NCBI GenBank assembly: GCA_016720065.1
Contig: JADJXY010000002.1
Location: 385,001-449,000 of the forward strand
Length of the DNA: 64,000 nucleotides
Source of the DNA: Betaproteobacteria bacterium
GTDB lineage: Bacteria; Pseudomonadota; Gammaproteobacteria; Burkholderiales; Rhodocyclaceae
Direction of reading: 5' to 3'
Under the pieces are notes generated by a model that was given only the letters and a program-made list of their open reading frames with translations, was not told the origin of the DNA and did not search any database. This document shows, piece after piece, positions 40,101-49,477 of this stretch; the first letter of the stretch is position 1; every line of letters begins with the position of its first letter. The translations under genes and the position numbers were made by a program.

Positions 40101-41278
40101 GTCAAGGCCTCCCGCTCGGGGCGGTCGAGGTCCGTGGCCGGGCGGCGCCGGGCGACGACGTTGAGGTCCTTCAGCGAGGATTCGTCGAAACGCTCGTCCC
40201 GGTCATAGACCCGGAGCAGGTAGGCGTAGTCCTCGCCCTCGGTGGCCGGAACCCCCCACGGGACGTTCTCATCCCAGCGCAAGGGCAGGATGGCCAGGGG
40301 CCGCGCGTCGGGTTTTTGTCCCCGGCGGAAAATGCGGACCTCGGCGCGCGCAATCCAGGCCGCGTAATTCGAATGGGCGGCGAACACTGCCGCTTCCCCC
40401 CGCACCGTGGCGTCCGCGAGGGTCCAGATGTTTAGCGTGGGACGGGTGGCGAGATCGTCATAGCGGACCTGGATGTCGGCCTGCGCCAGGGCGACGTCGG
40501 TGCAGCGCTGGCGGTCCGCCTCGTTGGCAGCTTCCCCCAGGTTCATGGCTTCGCCGTCCACCGTGACCCGGAAGGGCAGGTCGGCGTCGCCGACCCCGGG
40601 GACACAGGGAGGGGGCGTGAGAGGTGCCACCTGGGCGGGTGCCTCCTCATGCCAGGCTGAGACTTCGACTCGCCGATTGCGGGCCATGCCTTCAGGGAGG
40701 CGATTGCTGGCCACGGGCTGTGATTCACCGTGGCCGGCGATGGCGATGTGGGCGCTTTCCAGCGCCAGGGAATGCCGCAGATAGACGGCCACCGCCAGGG
40801 CGCGCGCTTGCGACAGGCCCTGATTGTCCCGGAAATGGCGGCGGGCATTGGCCGACAGGCGCTGGTCGTCGGTATGGCCGACGATCGAAAGCCGCAGCCC
40901 GGGCTTGCCGCGCAGGGCGTTGGCCATGGTGTCCAGGCGCCGGCGGGCCGCTTCGCTCAAATTCGCCCGGCCGGAGGCGAACAGGGCCCCGAGGCCTTCG
41001 TCGTCCAGGGTGGCACGGACCTCGGGGGAGCGGGCAGGCAGGGCGGCCTGGGCCGAATGCATGGCGGCAAGGTCGCTGCGGCTGACTCCGGACGGGAGGG
41101 GAAAGTCACGGAAGGGCGCGACTTCAGCCTGGGCCCCGATGGGATGGAGGTCCACGCGGCCATTGTCGATGCGCCGTCCCGGGTCGCTATCTCCGGCCGG
41201 GGCCAATGCCGGGAAGGCCGCGAGGGCGGCCAGGGTCGCGAGGGAGAGGCTTTTCATTCTGTACCGGGCGGTTTTCAC
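37157..41278 (-). CDS. Giant OmpA-domain outer-membrane beta-barrel protein
   Basis: This 1373-residue protein starts with a signal peptide (cleavage near APAG; GTG 41278, or ATG 41257). An OmpA-like peptidoglycan-binding domain at about 95-210 includes LSIVGHTDDQRLSANARRH, GHGESQPVASNRLPEGMARNRRVEV. A central region of beta-sandwich character follows, with GNFQTQWSGSELAQYSRGLYGAKL and VWVEVRDKDSGLVLERREL. The last ~450 residues alternate like barrel strands and end in Tyr. Its GTG overlaps the stop of the upstream giant repeat gene by 4 bases (GTGA). I infer an envelope anchor or export partner for that protein; the function is unknown. Confidence 0.75.
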   Translation of the reverse strand: MKTARYRMKSLSLATLAALAAFPALAPAGDSDPGRRIDNGRVDLHPIGAQAEVAPFRDFPLPSGVSRSDLAAMHSAQAALPARSPEVRATLDDEGLGALFASGRANLSEAARRRLDTMANALRGKPGLRLSIVGHTDDQRLSANARRHFRDNQGLSQARALAVAVYLRHSLALESAHIAIAGHGESQPVASNRLPEGMARNRRVEVSAWHEEAPAQVAPLTPPPCVPGVGDADLPFRVTVDGEAMNLGEAANEADRQRCTDVALAQADIQVRYDDLATRPTLNIWTLADATVRGEAAVFAAHSNYAAWIARAEVRIFRRGQKPDARPLAILPLRWDENVPWGVPATEGEDYAYLLRVYDRDERFDESSLKDLNVVARRRPATDLDRPEREALTGWGENALALRNIPVRGGTVTVHGRDLPAGHRVSALGFAVPVDSAGRFALRQILPPGPQSVELSVTDPNGVTASFRRNVNIPDDDWFYVALGDLTLGRNHVRGPAELVSGDEQHYRNETYVDGRGAFYLKGKIKGEWLLTAAADTREQPLEDLFSNFSRKDPRYLLRSIDPNAYYPVYGDDSTTLDDAPTQGKFYVRLERGDSHVMWGNFQTQWSGSELAQYSRGLYGAKLRFRSEAMTAFGERRTALDAFAADPGTLGARDEFRGTGGSLYYLRHQDITQGSERVWVEVRDKDSGLVLERRELVPSQDYEINVLQGRILLREPLSSTASGGGLVLTSALGGQPLFLVTTYEYAPGLTAPDSLATGLRASHWISDALKLGVSTFHQGEAGASQTLREADVTLRLGPGTGIKVELAHSSGPGSGASNSLDGGFGFNAQSGAGGEAMAKRIDATLDLADVVDGGRGTLSAYWQDRERGYSAPGQIALNGEATSQGGVRANLPLSAQDEINVKADVRHGESQHGGNAELAWKHRVDDVWAVSVGIRHDDRDTRIVNRSPLLSQSGTRTDAIARTDYQPLRPDGKPGEREDWSAYGFVQGTVERSGERDPNNRGGLGGSWQVHDRLRLSAEASDGNLGLGGRLGADYRISDRSNAYLNYVLETENPNYAYRGRTGTWVSGSEYRVSEGLRLFGENRISHGAGPESLTQAFGVDLAPNDRWHYGAKLEVGTLSDPLAGDLDRRAVGISVGYKEGRTKYTGSLEFRKEDSTLSGDRQTWLTRNTLGYQLDPAWRLLGKFNLSRSNNSRGAFYDGDFHEFVLGAAYRPVQNDRWNTLFKYTHLYNLPSPGQLSPAGTVADYAQKSQVFAVDTIYDLLPWLSLGFKYGLRIGELRDNRVGGNWYSSRADLVVVRADWHFVREWDAVAEMRNLRAREARDARAGALVGVYRQIGENLKLGGGYNFTHFSDDLTDLSFRSRGWFLNVVAKY

Positions 41279-44200
41279 TGGGTGCTCTCCCGGTAGGCCA
41301 TGCTTTCCGCCTCGATCACCAAGGGTGGCGGGCCAGACCGGGATCCGTCCGCACCGTGGCCGTGGCGGTCCCGGACATGCTGGATGAGGGCGCGGGTTCT
41401 ACGCTGGGCGTCTTCCGCGGCTTCGCCAGGGGACAGTCGGTAGGCGATGCGCAGAATCGTCGGGCGCTGCATGAATTGCGGCAGCAGGGCCTCGAGGCGG
41501 CTGTTCCATTGCGGCAGCAGTGCGTCTCCGCCGGTGCCGAAGGCCCTGCGGTCGATTTCCATACGCACCACCTTGTGCACGGTGGCTCCGAAATTGAGCC
41601 TGACCATCTTGCCCCGCGTGGTGCGCACGACGCGGGGGTTCTCGGTGGTCAGGCGGTAGCCGGTGGGCAGGGTGCGTTCGTCCAGCTTCATGATGAAATT
41701 GCTGCCCCGCTCTGCCTGGGGAATGTCGGCGCAGGCCACATGGAAGCGGCCCTCCGCGTCGCTGGTCACCAGAAGGCCACGCACCGTGGCCACACGGACG
41801 TTGGCGATCCCCGGTTCCCCGTCGTCCTGGTAGCCATTGGCATTGCGGTCATCGAAGACCTTGCCGATCAGGTCCGAACAGTCGAAGGTGGGATCGGGGA
41901 CGACCCGGACCGTCGCCGAGGCCACGTTGGACACCGTGGTGCCCACGGTGCCATTCACTGCCCAGGCCCGATTGACGTACTCGCCTTCGGAAACGCCGCT
42001 GCCGACTACCAGAACCATTTTGTAGGTCTTGCGTTCACCGGCCGCAAAGTTCTGGTTGGCCCAGGTCAGAATACGCCCGGCCACCGCGGGCTCGACGGCA
42101 AGGCCGTTCAGGCGGGCGCTCCCGGTCCGGTACTTGAAACCGGGGGGAATCTGGTCGCGTACCTCGATTCCCGCCAGAGCGCTTGAAAGGGTATTGGTGG
42201 CCGTGACCGTATAGGGCACCAGGTCACCCTTGCTTACATTGACCAGCGGCGTGGTCTTGGTCACCACGATGGCCCCGCGCAGGACCGGGTCCAGGGGGAT
42301 GTGGTTATTGACTACGTTGGCCGAAGGCAGGGCGGGGTCGATGACGAAGGTGAAGTAGTACTGGGTGCTCGCCGCGCTTCCGGCCAGCGCGCCCGAGTTT
42401 GCAGGGCAAGTCCCGGGGGCATGGAGTGGCGCGGCGGTCGACGGGGCGACATTGGCATTCTGCACCAGGGCCGGGTCCGGGGCCGCCAGGACGTTCAAGG
42501 TTGCGTTACAGGCGGGAATGGTGGTCGAAGGGGCAGGAAGATATCCCCCCGGAGCGGTCACGGTCAGGGTGTAGGTGCCGGCCGGGGCGGTGGCGAGGAG
42601 AAGGAATTGATAGAAGCCGTTGGCCCCCGTGGTCTGGCTCAGGCTGCCGCCCAGGACGTCGGCACCGGTCAGGCCGGCGGGTCCGCTGAGGGTGACCAGC
42701 GCACCGGCGACAGGATTGCGGGTGACCGAGTCGTAGATCACGCCGTTGGGGTCCAGGGGAAGACTCTGCTCGATCGTGGTCGTTCCGGCCAGCAGGGTGA
42801 GCCCGTCCAGTATGCCGGCAGAGTTGTCGGCGCCCGCCGGATTGCCTGCACTCGCCACACCATTGCTGTAGGCGGTCCCGTCTTCGTTGGGAACGGGCCG
42901 GCCATAGAGGGTGCCGGTGGTGGGTTCGCGGAAGCGGACCTGGTAGCCCGAACCGGGCGCCACGCCAGTGAAGGCGTAGGCTCCCGCGGCGTCGGTGGTG
43001 GCCGTGGAGACCACGTTTCCGCCTTGCAGCAGTTCGACCAGCCAACCGGCAACCTTGGCTTCGCCGGCGTCCAGGATGCGGTCGTGGTCCAGGTCGCGCC
43101 ATATGGTTCCCTGGACCGCGGCCGCCTGGGCGATGGGCGTGGGATCCTGCGCTGTGTTGTTGCCGCTGAAGCCGGAGGGTTCTCCCCCGCCGGAAATGTT
43201 TACGGTATTGGTCAGAATCTGTCCGGCCAGGCCGCCGGCCACCGTCACTCGCACCAGAACACTGTTGCCGCTCGCACCGGCGGCGATGCTCGCGGCACTG
43301 GTACAGGTGACTGTCTGACCGGCTATGCCGCAGGTCCAGCCGCTTCCGCTGGCGGCCGTTGCGGTCATCCCGGCGGGAATGGTGTCGACCAGGGTCAGGG
43401 TGCCCGTGGTGGCCACCGTGCCTATGTTGCTGGGACTGAGGGTGTAATACCCGGTACTGCCGCCTTCGGCGAAGCTGGTTGGCGTATGGGCCTTGGCGAC
43501 GGCAAGATCCGGGGCGGCGCCGGGAACCTCGGCAAAATTGTTTGCCGCGGCGACGGTATTGGCGCCGCTCAGGTTGATGCCGGAAATCACGCTGCTCACC
43601 GCGGTGGGATTGCTGGCGCTTCCTCCGGCGCTGCCCACGCTGGGGATGCCGTTGGTCGTTCCCGTGGGCTGGCTGGCCTGGGTCACGGTGTAGGCGCTGC
43701 CTTCCGGTACGCCGGTGAAGGTGTAACTCCCATCGGCGGCCGTGGTCGTGGTCATGCTCACCGGATTGCCGTTGACGTCGTTGCCGGTGAGGGTGAGGGT
43801 CTGGCCTGCAATGCCGTGGTCGGCGGGGGTGTTGATCGTCCCGTTGTTGTTGTAATCCAGGAACACCACGCCAGACACCGTGCGGCCATTGGGAATTTCG
43901 GCGAAATTGTTGGCGCTCGCCGCCGTGTTGGGGGGTAGGACGATAGAGACGATCTGACTGGGCAGGGAGGTGACCGCGGTAGCCGTGCCGCTGGTGCCGC
44001 CGTTGGCGACGGCGCCGGCGGAGGTGATGCCGTTCGAGGTGTTGGCCGGCTGGGTCGGCTCCCGGACCGAATAGGTTCCCGGGGCGAGGCCGGTGAAGCT
44101 GTACTGGCCGTTGGCGTCGCTCACGGTAGTGGCAACCAGGGCATTGAGGCTGTCCAGGAGCTGGATGGTGACCCCGGCGATGCCTGTGTCGGCGCCGCCC

Positions 44201-47200
44201 TGGACGCCGTTGTTGTTGTGGTCGAGGAAGACGGTTCCGCTGATGCTGGAGAGCACCACCTCGGCGAAGTCATTGCCGGTCGAACCGCTCACTTCGCCGG
44301 TGCCACCGTCGCCATTCAGAACGATGCCGGCGATGCGGCTCGAGGTTGCACTGGGATTGGACGCCGTTCCCGCCACACCCGTGCTGCCGTTGGCCGAAAC
44401 GATGGACCCTGCGGTGGTGATCCCGTTGGAGGTACCGGTCGGCTGGACCGGTTCGCACACCGAGTAGGTTCCGGCGGGCAATCCGGCAAAGAGGTAATTG
44501 CCGAGGGCGTCGCTGGTGGTTGGGTTGGTGAGGCCGGAGGCCGTGACCAGGGCGCCAGCGCAGGTGCTCCCGCTGCGCAGTTCCAGGCTCGTCCCGGAAA
44601 TGGGGGTATCGGTGCCCGACTGGTAGATTCCGTCCGGAACCAGCGAATTGTCCCGGAAAACCCGGCCGGAGATGTAGCCCAGAGCGCTGACCACCAGGGT
44701 GGCATTGGCAGCCTGGGGATTGTTGCCCAGATCCGTCTGGAGCGCACCAGCGGCAATGACGTTGCTATGGCTTCCGGTGGTCGCTGCGGTGACGTCGACG
44801 CTGATGGTGCAGCCGCCGGCCGGAATCTGTGCGCCGCTGGCGTAGGTGATGGTTCCGCTGCCCGGGGTGGCGGTCACGGTGCCGGGGCACGAGGTACTCA
44901 TGCCGGGGTTCGTGGCGACCACCACATTGCCGGGGGCGGTAGGCAGGGTGTCCACCAGGGCGGCGCTCAGGGTGACGGCGCTGGCGTTGGTGTTCCCGAG
45001 CACCAGGGTGAGGGTGGAGGTCCCGCCCGCGGGAACGACTGCCGGCGAGAATTGTTTGGCCACGGTGGGCGGAGTGCTGACCACCACGACGGCCTGGGTG
45101 GCTTCGCCGTTGCTCACCCCCTCGTAGGTCGTGACGGACCCGGCGGCAAGGGTGTTGGTGTAGGTGCCGGAAATGTTGCTCAGGACATCGACGGTGACGG
45201 TACAGAATCCGGCGGCCGGAACGGTTGCACCGGCGAGGCGGATAGTGGTTCCCGAAGCTTGCGCCAGGACTGTACCGCTGGTGCACGTGGTGGCCGCGTT
45301 GGGCGTCGGGGCGACCACCAGGCCGCCGGGCAGGGTGTCGGTGAACGCGGCCCCGGTGAGCGCGGTGGTGTTGGGGTTCTCGATGCGCACGGTCAGGGTT
45401 GCCGCCACGCCAGGCTGGCGGAGGGCCGTGCCGGTGGTGAATCCGGAGGGGTTGCCGGTATCGAGCGTGGCACCGGCGAAGGCCTTGTGGATGACCAGCG
45501 GCGCCTTGGCCCGCAGGGTATCGCTGGTGGGCTGGGAGTTGGTCGCCGCTGTGCCGCCGGCGCTGGCGCTCACCGCACCGGCGGCGATGGTATTGACGTA
45601 GTCGCCCTCGGCGGAGACGAGAACGTCGATTTCGGCATGGCACGAGGCTGCGACTCCGCCCGAGGCCGCGGCGACGGTGCCGCCGCTGATGAGGACCTGG
45701 TTGGAAGCCGGCGAGGAGACGCTTGCTCCGGTACAGGTGGTGGTCGGGTTGGGACCAGCGGGAACGGTGACGCCAGCGGGCAGGGTATCGGTGACCGACA
45801 CGCTGGCCAGGGGAGTCGCGGTGGGGTTGTAGAAAGTGACGCGCAGCCGGGACCGTTCGCCGGGTCTCACCACGCCGGGAATGAACTGCTTCACGACGCC
45901 GATATTGCTTTGGGTGGTGAGGCTGGTGGTGGCCTGGCCACTGTTGCTCAGTCCCTGGTCGGTGCTGATGGCGCCGGCGGGGATGAAATTGGTGATCCCG
46001 CCGACCGCGTTGGAGGTTACGTTGACCGAGAAGGTACAGGATGCGTTGGCCGCCAGGCTGGCTCCGGCCAGGCTGACGGACGTGCCCCCTGCGGTGGCGC
46101 TGACTTGGCCGCCGGGACAGGTCGTCGTGGCAGCGGGTACGGCGGCGATGGCCATCCCGTTGGCGGCGGTACCACCGGTGCCGTCCAGAGTGAAGCGGTC
46201 GGTGAGGGCGAGTCCCGTGACGGCAAGGGTGCCGTTGTTGAGGGTGATGGACAGCCGGCTGACCTGGCCGGGGAAGGTCAGGGTACTGGGGTTGGTGGCC
46301 TTGGCGACGGTGAGACTGGTGGGTGCATTGAAGTTCAGGGTGCCGCTGACCGCAACTGTGCTCTGGACACCGCCGCTGGCGGAAATGTTGCCCGCCGGAA
46401 TGGTGTTGGTCCAGTTGGCGCTACCCGTCGCGATGACGTCGAACAGGAAGTCGCAGTTCCCGCCGCTGGCAATGTCGGCGCCGCTCAGCGCGGCGCTGGA
46501 GGCGCCGGGCGTGGCGGTAATGGCGGTGCTGCCCGAACAGGTAGTGTAGGCATTGGCGGGCGAGGCGATCACCATGCCCGAGGGCAAGGGGTCGGTCACG
46601 GCGGCCCCCGTGAGCACTGCGGTGCCGGTATTGCTCAGGCGCACGGTGACGGTCGCCCGTCCGCCGCTGGAGACGCTCGTCGGGCTGAAGGACTTGGTGG
46701 CGGCCAGGGCGGGCGTGTAGGTCAGGGTGGCGGTATTGCTGGCGACCGGGCCGACCAGGTGGCTACTGCCGTTGGCGTAGGTCTCGCTGCCGGCGACGGT
46801 GGCGGTGTTGTTGAAGACGCCCGCCGGTCCGACGACGTCCACGTTCACGAAGCAGGTGCCTGCCGCTCCGGTGCCGCCGGATGCCCGGGCCGGAATCGTG
46901 CCGCCGTTCATCGACAGCGAAGTGCTCCCCGGCGTCGCGGTCAGTGTCGGGCTCCCGCAGGTGCTGGCGGCATTGGCCGGGTCGGCGATGCGCAGTTGGC
47001 CTCCGCCTGCGAGGGGCAGCGTATCCGAGAGCGATACGGCGGTGAGCGGATTGGCCGAGAGGTTGCTGAGAGTAACGGTGAGTGTGGAGATGGTCCCTTC
47101 GGAAACCGGTCCGGCGGGGTTGAAGGCCTTGCTTGCCGAAAGCATGGTGGTATTGACCGTACCGCTGGTCGCGCCGCTTGCGCTTCCATTGCAGGTGGCG

Positions 47201-49104
47201 CCGGCGTTGTAGCAGACGTCGCCCGCGTTCAGGGTGTTGGCGGTAGACGAGCCGTTGGCGGCGCCGGTGGCGGTCATGGCCCAAAAGGTCACCACGCAGG
47301 CGCCCGGGGTGTTGGCGTCGGACCGGGCGGGCAGGGTGCCGATGGTCAATACCGGGGTGGCGCTGCCTACGGCGCCGCTCACCGCGAGGCCGCTGCAGCC
47401 GGTTCCGGAAAGGCTGGGGGTGTAGTCGTTGCTCCCGATGGTTCCGGTGAGGAAGGTCATCCCGTTGGCCAGGTGGTCGGTGACCACGGCGTTGGCGATG
47501 GCTGAGGCCGAATAATTCTGGACGGTGACCGTGTAGCGCACCGGATTGCCCGGTGCCGCCTGGCTGGGGGTGGCGGACTTGAGCACACGCAGGTCGTCAG
47601 CTACCAGAACGGCGGCGGAGGTGGATTGGCTGACGATGGCGGGATCGCCCACGTCCACGGCGCCAGCCGCCACTGTATTGGTATAAGTGACGGGAACGCC
47701 GGCGGTCTGGCTGATGCCGGTGAAGTTGACGGTGACGATGCAGCTTCCCGCGGCCGGGATGGTTCCGCCGGTCAGGGTCACGCCCGTGTCGTTGGCCGTG
47801 GGGGCAACAACGCCGCCCGCGCAACTGGTCGATTGACCGGTGACCTTCAGGCCGAAGGCATTGCTGTTGCCTGCGGTTGTTCCGTCGATCGGATCGTCGG
47901 TGAACGAAGCCACGGTGAGCGGCGTGTTACCGTCGTTGGTCAAGGTGATGGTGAAACTGTCGGACTGGCCGCTCGCCAGGGCGCTGTGGGCGAAAGCCTT
48001 GCTCACGCGCAGGGGAGAGCGCACGGTCATGGCCGCGGTGGCGTTGGCGGCGGCGGTGATGCCCAGGCCGTTGCTGAACTGACTGGTGGCGTTGATGGTG
48101 TTGTTCTGGACCCCGGTCGAGAACAAGCCGTTGCTCTGAGCAGCTTCCACCGCCACAGTCAGGGTGCAGCGGCCGGGAGTGGCGCCGGATTGGGCGGGAA
48201 TCGTTCCGCTTGCCGTGATGGTGGTGTCGCCCGCGTTGGGCGCGAAGCTGGGTGCGGCACCGCCCAGATTGCAGCTCGCACTTGCCCCGGTGGGGGAGGC
48301 GACGCGGATGATCGCCGATCCACCCAGGAGGGGGAAGGCGTCACTGATGGTGAAGTCGGGGATGGGGACGGGATTGGTGTTGCTCAGCGTTACCGTCAGG
48401 GTGGTGGAGTTGCCCCCGAGCACCAGGGTCGATGCCGCGAAGTTCTTGGCCAGCGTCGGCCTGGCGATCGCGCTTACATTGATGCTCTGATTGACTTCAC
48501 CGGCGTTGGCGACCGGAGAGCCGTCGCTGCCCGTGACGGCGCCATCGTCGATGGTGTAGGTGTAGGTCGTGTTCGTGCCGGTGGACGTTCCGGCGCTAAC
48601 CGGGATGCGCACCGTGCAGATGCCATCGGTATTGTTGGCGCGGGCCGGAATCACCCCGCCGCTCAGCGCAATCGCCTGGGTTCCGGGGATCGCCGTCAGG
48701 CTCCCCGAACCGCCGCTGGTGATGGCGGTGGCCGGGTCGGTACAGGTGTAGGTCGCGGCACCGGCGATCTGCAAGCCATTGGGCAGGGTTCCCGGGAGGC
48801 TGTTGGCGAACGCGGCTGCCGTGATCGCCGCGGCGGTATTACTGTTGGAAAGGGTGATTTCGAGCCGGGTCGTTTCGCCTGGGTAGATGTCGGTGGGATC
48901 GCCGGAAAAGAGGGTGACCGAAGTGCCCAGGCCGGCCCATGCCGATCCGCCGCACAGCACGAAGGCAATGCCCAGGAGCGCGGAAGAGCCTAAGCGGCGG
49001 AGCCGGAAAACAGTGCGGAGAAAGGCAGATGCAGCAGTGCCGAGGGGGCGGGTCCGGGTGGGCCAGGGGTCATGGAAGTTACTCGCTGCTGTCTCCCGGA
49101 ACAT
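41275..49104 (-). CDS. Giant secreted repeat protein with DUF11 and SdrD-B-like domains
   Basis: This 2609-residue protein has an extended N-terminus and signal peptide ending GSAWAG near 57. About ten ~125-140-residue immunoglobulin-like repeats follow (58-1470), each with a K-x-F-P-like start, LTVTLSN, TD-LP-G and IPA-G-CTV-VDV segments. SdrD-B/Cna-B-like domains follow from about 1475 (ISGTVFLDHNNNGVQGGADT, GTYSVREPTQP), with DUF11-type domains near 1863 and 2276 and a last SdrD-B-like one near 2408. There is no C-terminal anchor or LPXTG motif. It is probably a surface or matrix protein; an adhesin role is inference. It is translationally coupled to the OmpA-barrel gene. Confidence 0.8.
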   Translation of the reverse strand: MFRETAASNFHDPWPTRTRPLGTAASAFLRTVFRLRRLGSSALLGIAFVLCGGSAWAGLGTSVTLFSGDPTDIYPGETTRLEITLSNSNTAAAITAAAFANSLPGTLPNGLQIAGAATYTCTDPATAITSGGSGSLTAIPGTQAIALSGGVIPARANNTDGICTVRIPVSAGTSTGTNTTYTYTIDDGAVTGSDGSPVANAGEVNQSINVSAIARPTLAKNFAASTLVLGGNSTTLTVTLSNTNPVPIPDFTISDAFPLLGGSAIIRVASPTGASASCNLGGAAPSFAPNAGDTTITASGTIPAQSGATPGRCTLTVAVEAAQSNGLFSTGVQNNTINATSQFSNGLGITAAANATAAMTVRSPLRVSKAFAHSALASGQSDSFTITLTNDGNTPLTVASFTDDPIDGTTAGNSNAFGLKVTGQSTSCAGGVVAPTANDTGVTLTGGTIPAAGSCIVTVNFTGISQTAGVPVTYTNTVAAGAVDVGDPAIVSQSTSAAVLVADDLRVLKSATPSQAAPGNPVRYTVTVQNYSASAIANAVVTDHLANGMTFLTGTIGSNDYTPSLSGTGCSGLAVSGAVGSATPVLTIGTLPARSDANTPGACVVTFWAMTATGAANGSSTANTLNAGDVCYNAGATCNGSASGATSGTVNTTMLSASKAFNPAGPVSEGTISTLTVTLSNLSANPLTAVSLSDTLPLAGGGQLRIADPANAASTCGSPTLTATPGSTSLSMNGGTIPARASGGTGAAGTCFVNVDVVGPAGVFNNTATVAGSETYANGSSHLVGPVASNTATLTYTPALAATKSFSPTSVSSGGRATVTVRLSNTGTAVLTGAAVTDPLPSGMVIASPANAYTTCSGSTAITATPGASSAALSGADIASGGNCDFLFDVIATGSANWTNTIPAGNISASGGVQSTVAVSGTLNFNAPTSLTVAKATNPSTLTFPGQVSRLSITLNNGTLAVTGLALTDRFTLDGTGGTAANGMAIAAVPAATTTCPGGQVSATAGGTSVSLAGASLAANASCTFSVNVTSNAVGGITNFIPAGAISTDQGLSNSGQATTSLTTQSNIGVVKQFIPGVVRPGERSRLRVTFYNPTATPLASVSVTDTLPAGVTVPAGPNPTTTCTGASVSSPASNQVLISGGTVAAASGGVAASCHAEIDVLVSAEGDYVNTIAAGAVSASAGGTAATNSQPTSDTLRAKAPLVIHKAFAGATLDTGNPSGFTTGTALRQPGVAATLTVRIENPNTTALTGAAFTDTLPGGLVVAPTPNAATTCTSGTVLAQASGTTIRLAGATVPAAGFCTVTVDVLSNISGTYTNTLAAGSVTTYEGVSNGEATQAVVVVSTPPTVAKQFSPAVVPAGGTSTLTLVLGNTNASAVTLSAALVDTLPTAPGNVVVATNPGMSTSCPGTVTATPGSGTITYASGAQIPAGGCTISVDVTAATTGSHSNVIAAGALQTDLGNNPQAANATLVVSALGYISGRVFRDNSLVPDGIYQSGTDTPISGTSLELRSGSTCAGALVTASGLTNPTTSDALGNYLFAGLPAGTYSVCEPVQPTGTSNGITTAGSIVSANGSTGVAGTASNPSATSSRIAGIVLNGDGGTGEVSGSTGNDFAEVVLSSISGTVFLDHNNNGVQGGADTGIAGVTIQLLDSLNALVATTVSDANGQYSFTGLAPGTYSVREPTQPANTSNGITSAGAVANGGTSGTATAVTSLPSQIVSIVLPPNTAASANNFAEIPNGRTVSGVVFLDYNNNGTINTPADHGIAGQTLTLTGNDVNGNPVSMTTTTAADGSYTFTGVPEGSAYTVTQASQPTGTTNGIPSVGSAGGSASNPTAVSSVISGINLSGANTVAAANNFAEVPGAAPDLAVAKAHTPTSFAEGGSTGYYTLSPSNIGTVATTGTLTLVDTIPAGMTATAASGSGWTCGIAGQTVTCTSAASIAAGASGNSVLVRVTVAGGLAGQILTNTVNISGGGEPSGFSGNNTAQDPTPIAQAAAVQGTIWRDLDHDRILDAGEAKVAGWLVELLQGGNVVSTATTDAAGAYAFTGVAPGSGYQVRFREPTTGTLYGRPVPNEDGTAYSNGVASAGNPAGADNSAGILDGLTLLAGTTTIEQSLPLDPNGVIYDSVTRNPVAGALVTLSGPAGLTGADVLGGSLSQTTGANGFYQFLLLATAPAGTYTLTVTAPGGYLPAPSTTIPACNATLNVLAAPDPALVQNANVAPSTAAPLHAPGTCPANSGALAGSAASTQYYFTFVIDPALPSANVVNNHIPLDPVLRGAIVVTKTTPLVNVSKGDLVPYTVTATNTLSSALAGIEVRDQIPPGFKYRTGSARLNGLAVEPAVAGRILTWANQNFAAGERKTYKMVLVVGSGVSEGEYVNRAWAVNGTVGTTVSNVASATVRVVPDPTFDCSDLIGKVFDDRNANGYQDDGEPGIANVRVATVRGLLVTSDAEGRFHVACADIPQAERGSNFIMKLDERTLPTGYRLTTENPRVVRTTRGKMVRLNFGATVHKVVRMEIDRRAFGTGGDALLPQWNSRLEALLPQFMQRPTILRIAYRLSPGEAAEDAQRRTRALIQHVRDRHGHGADGSRSGPPPLVIEAESMAYRESTQ

Positions 49105-49132
49105 ACTTGCCGGCGAGATGCGGATTTCTCAT
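49079..49132 (-). promoter_or_regulatory. Hairpin over the start codon, with a possible 17-codon leader ORF
   Basis: A perfect 9-bp inverted repeat (CCCGGAACA at 49095-49103 and TGTTCCGGG at 49133-49141) would fold the mRNA so that the giant gene's AUG (49102-49104) is inside the stem. Within the loop an AUG at 49132 opens a 17-codon frame (MRNPHLAGKYVPGDSSE) that ends at 49079, overlapping the main gene in another frame. Neither start has a clear Shine-Dalgarno sequence. Confidence 0.35.
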
Positions 49133-49426
49133 TGTTCCGGGGGCATAGGGTCAGGTGGCACGAGTGACCCATGCCGTACAGCGGCCGGAGTATAGCCACA
49201 GAATATCGAGCGCGCACCGGGTTTTTGGCAGGCGTGCGCTGGACGGGCGGCCCGAATCCGATTTGCGCGCCGGATTCGCCGGCGTCGAGCGATATCCGAT
49301 CGTGGTCGTGGCCCATCCGCGGGCGGCATTCAGGCCCAGGACTGCGCCGCCGCCTGGGTTGAAGTCCGGTTCGGCGGCGGGAGAAGTTGGCGGCGGTCAT
49401 GCCGCCGCCACGGGTCGGCGATGGCC

Positions 49427-49477
49427 TCAGTACGTCTTGTAGGGCAGGAACTTGCCGCTCATGGTGATCCGCACGGT
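49427..49477 (-). pseudogene. Possible C-terminal fragment of an unidentified gene
   Basis: On the minus strand the frame ending with TGA at 49427 reads TVRITMSGKFLPYKTY, a plausible natural protein end. Upstream of it (higher coordinates) the frame runs into DNA that codes on the other strand for a different protein tail. I do not recognise the family; it could be chance. Confidence 0.25.

Noticed and set aside
44218..47505. 1095-codon open frame on the plus strand, Gly/Val-rich
   Set aside because: It is the antisense frame of the giant repeat protein. Its composition (endless GDGAGGG-type stretches) is what GC-rich Ala/Thr/Val codons give on the other strand; no domain, signal peptide or ribosome site is visible.
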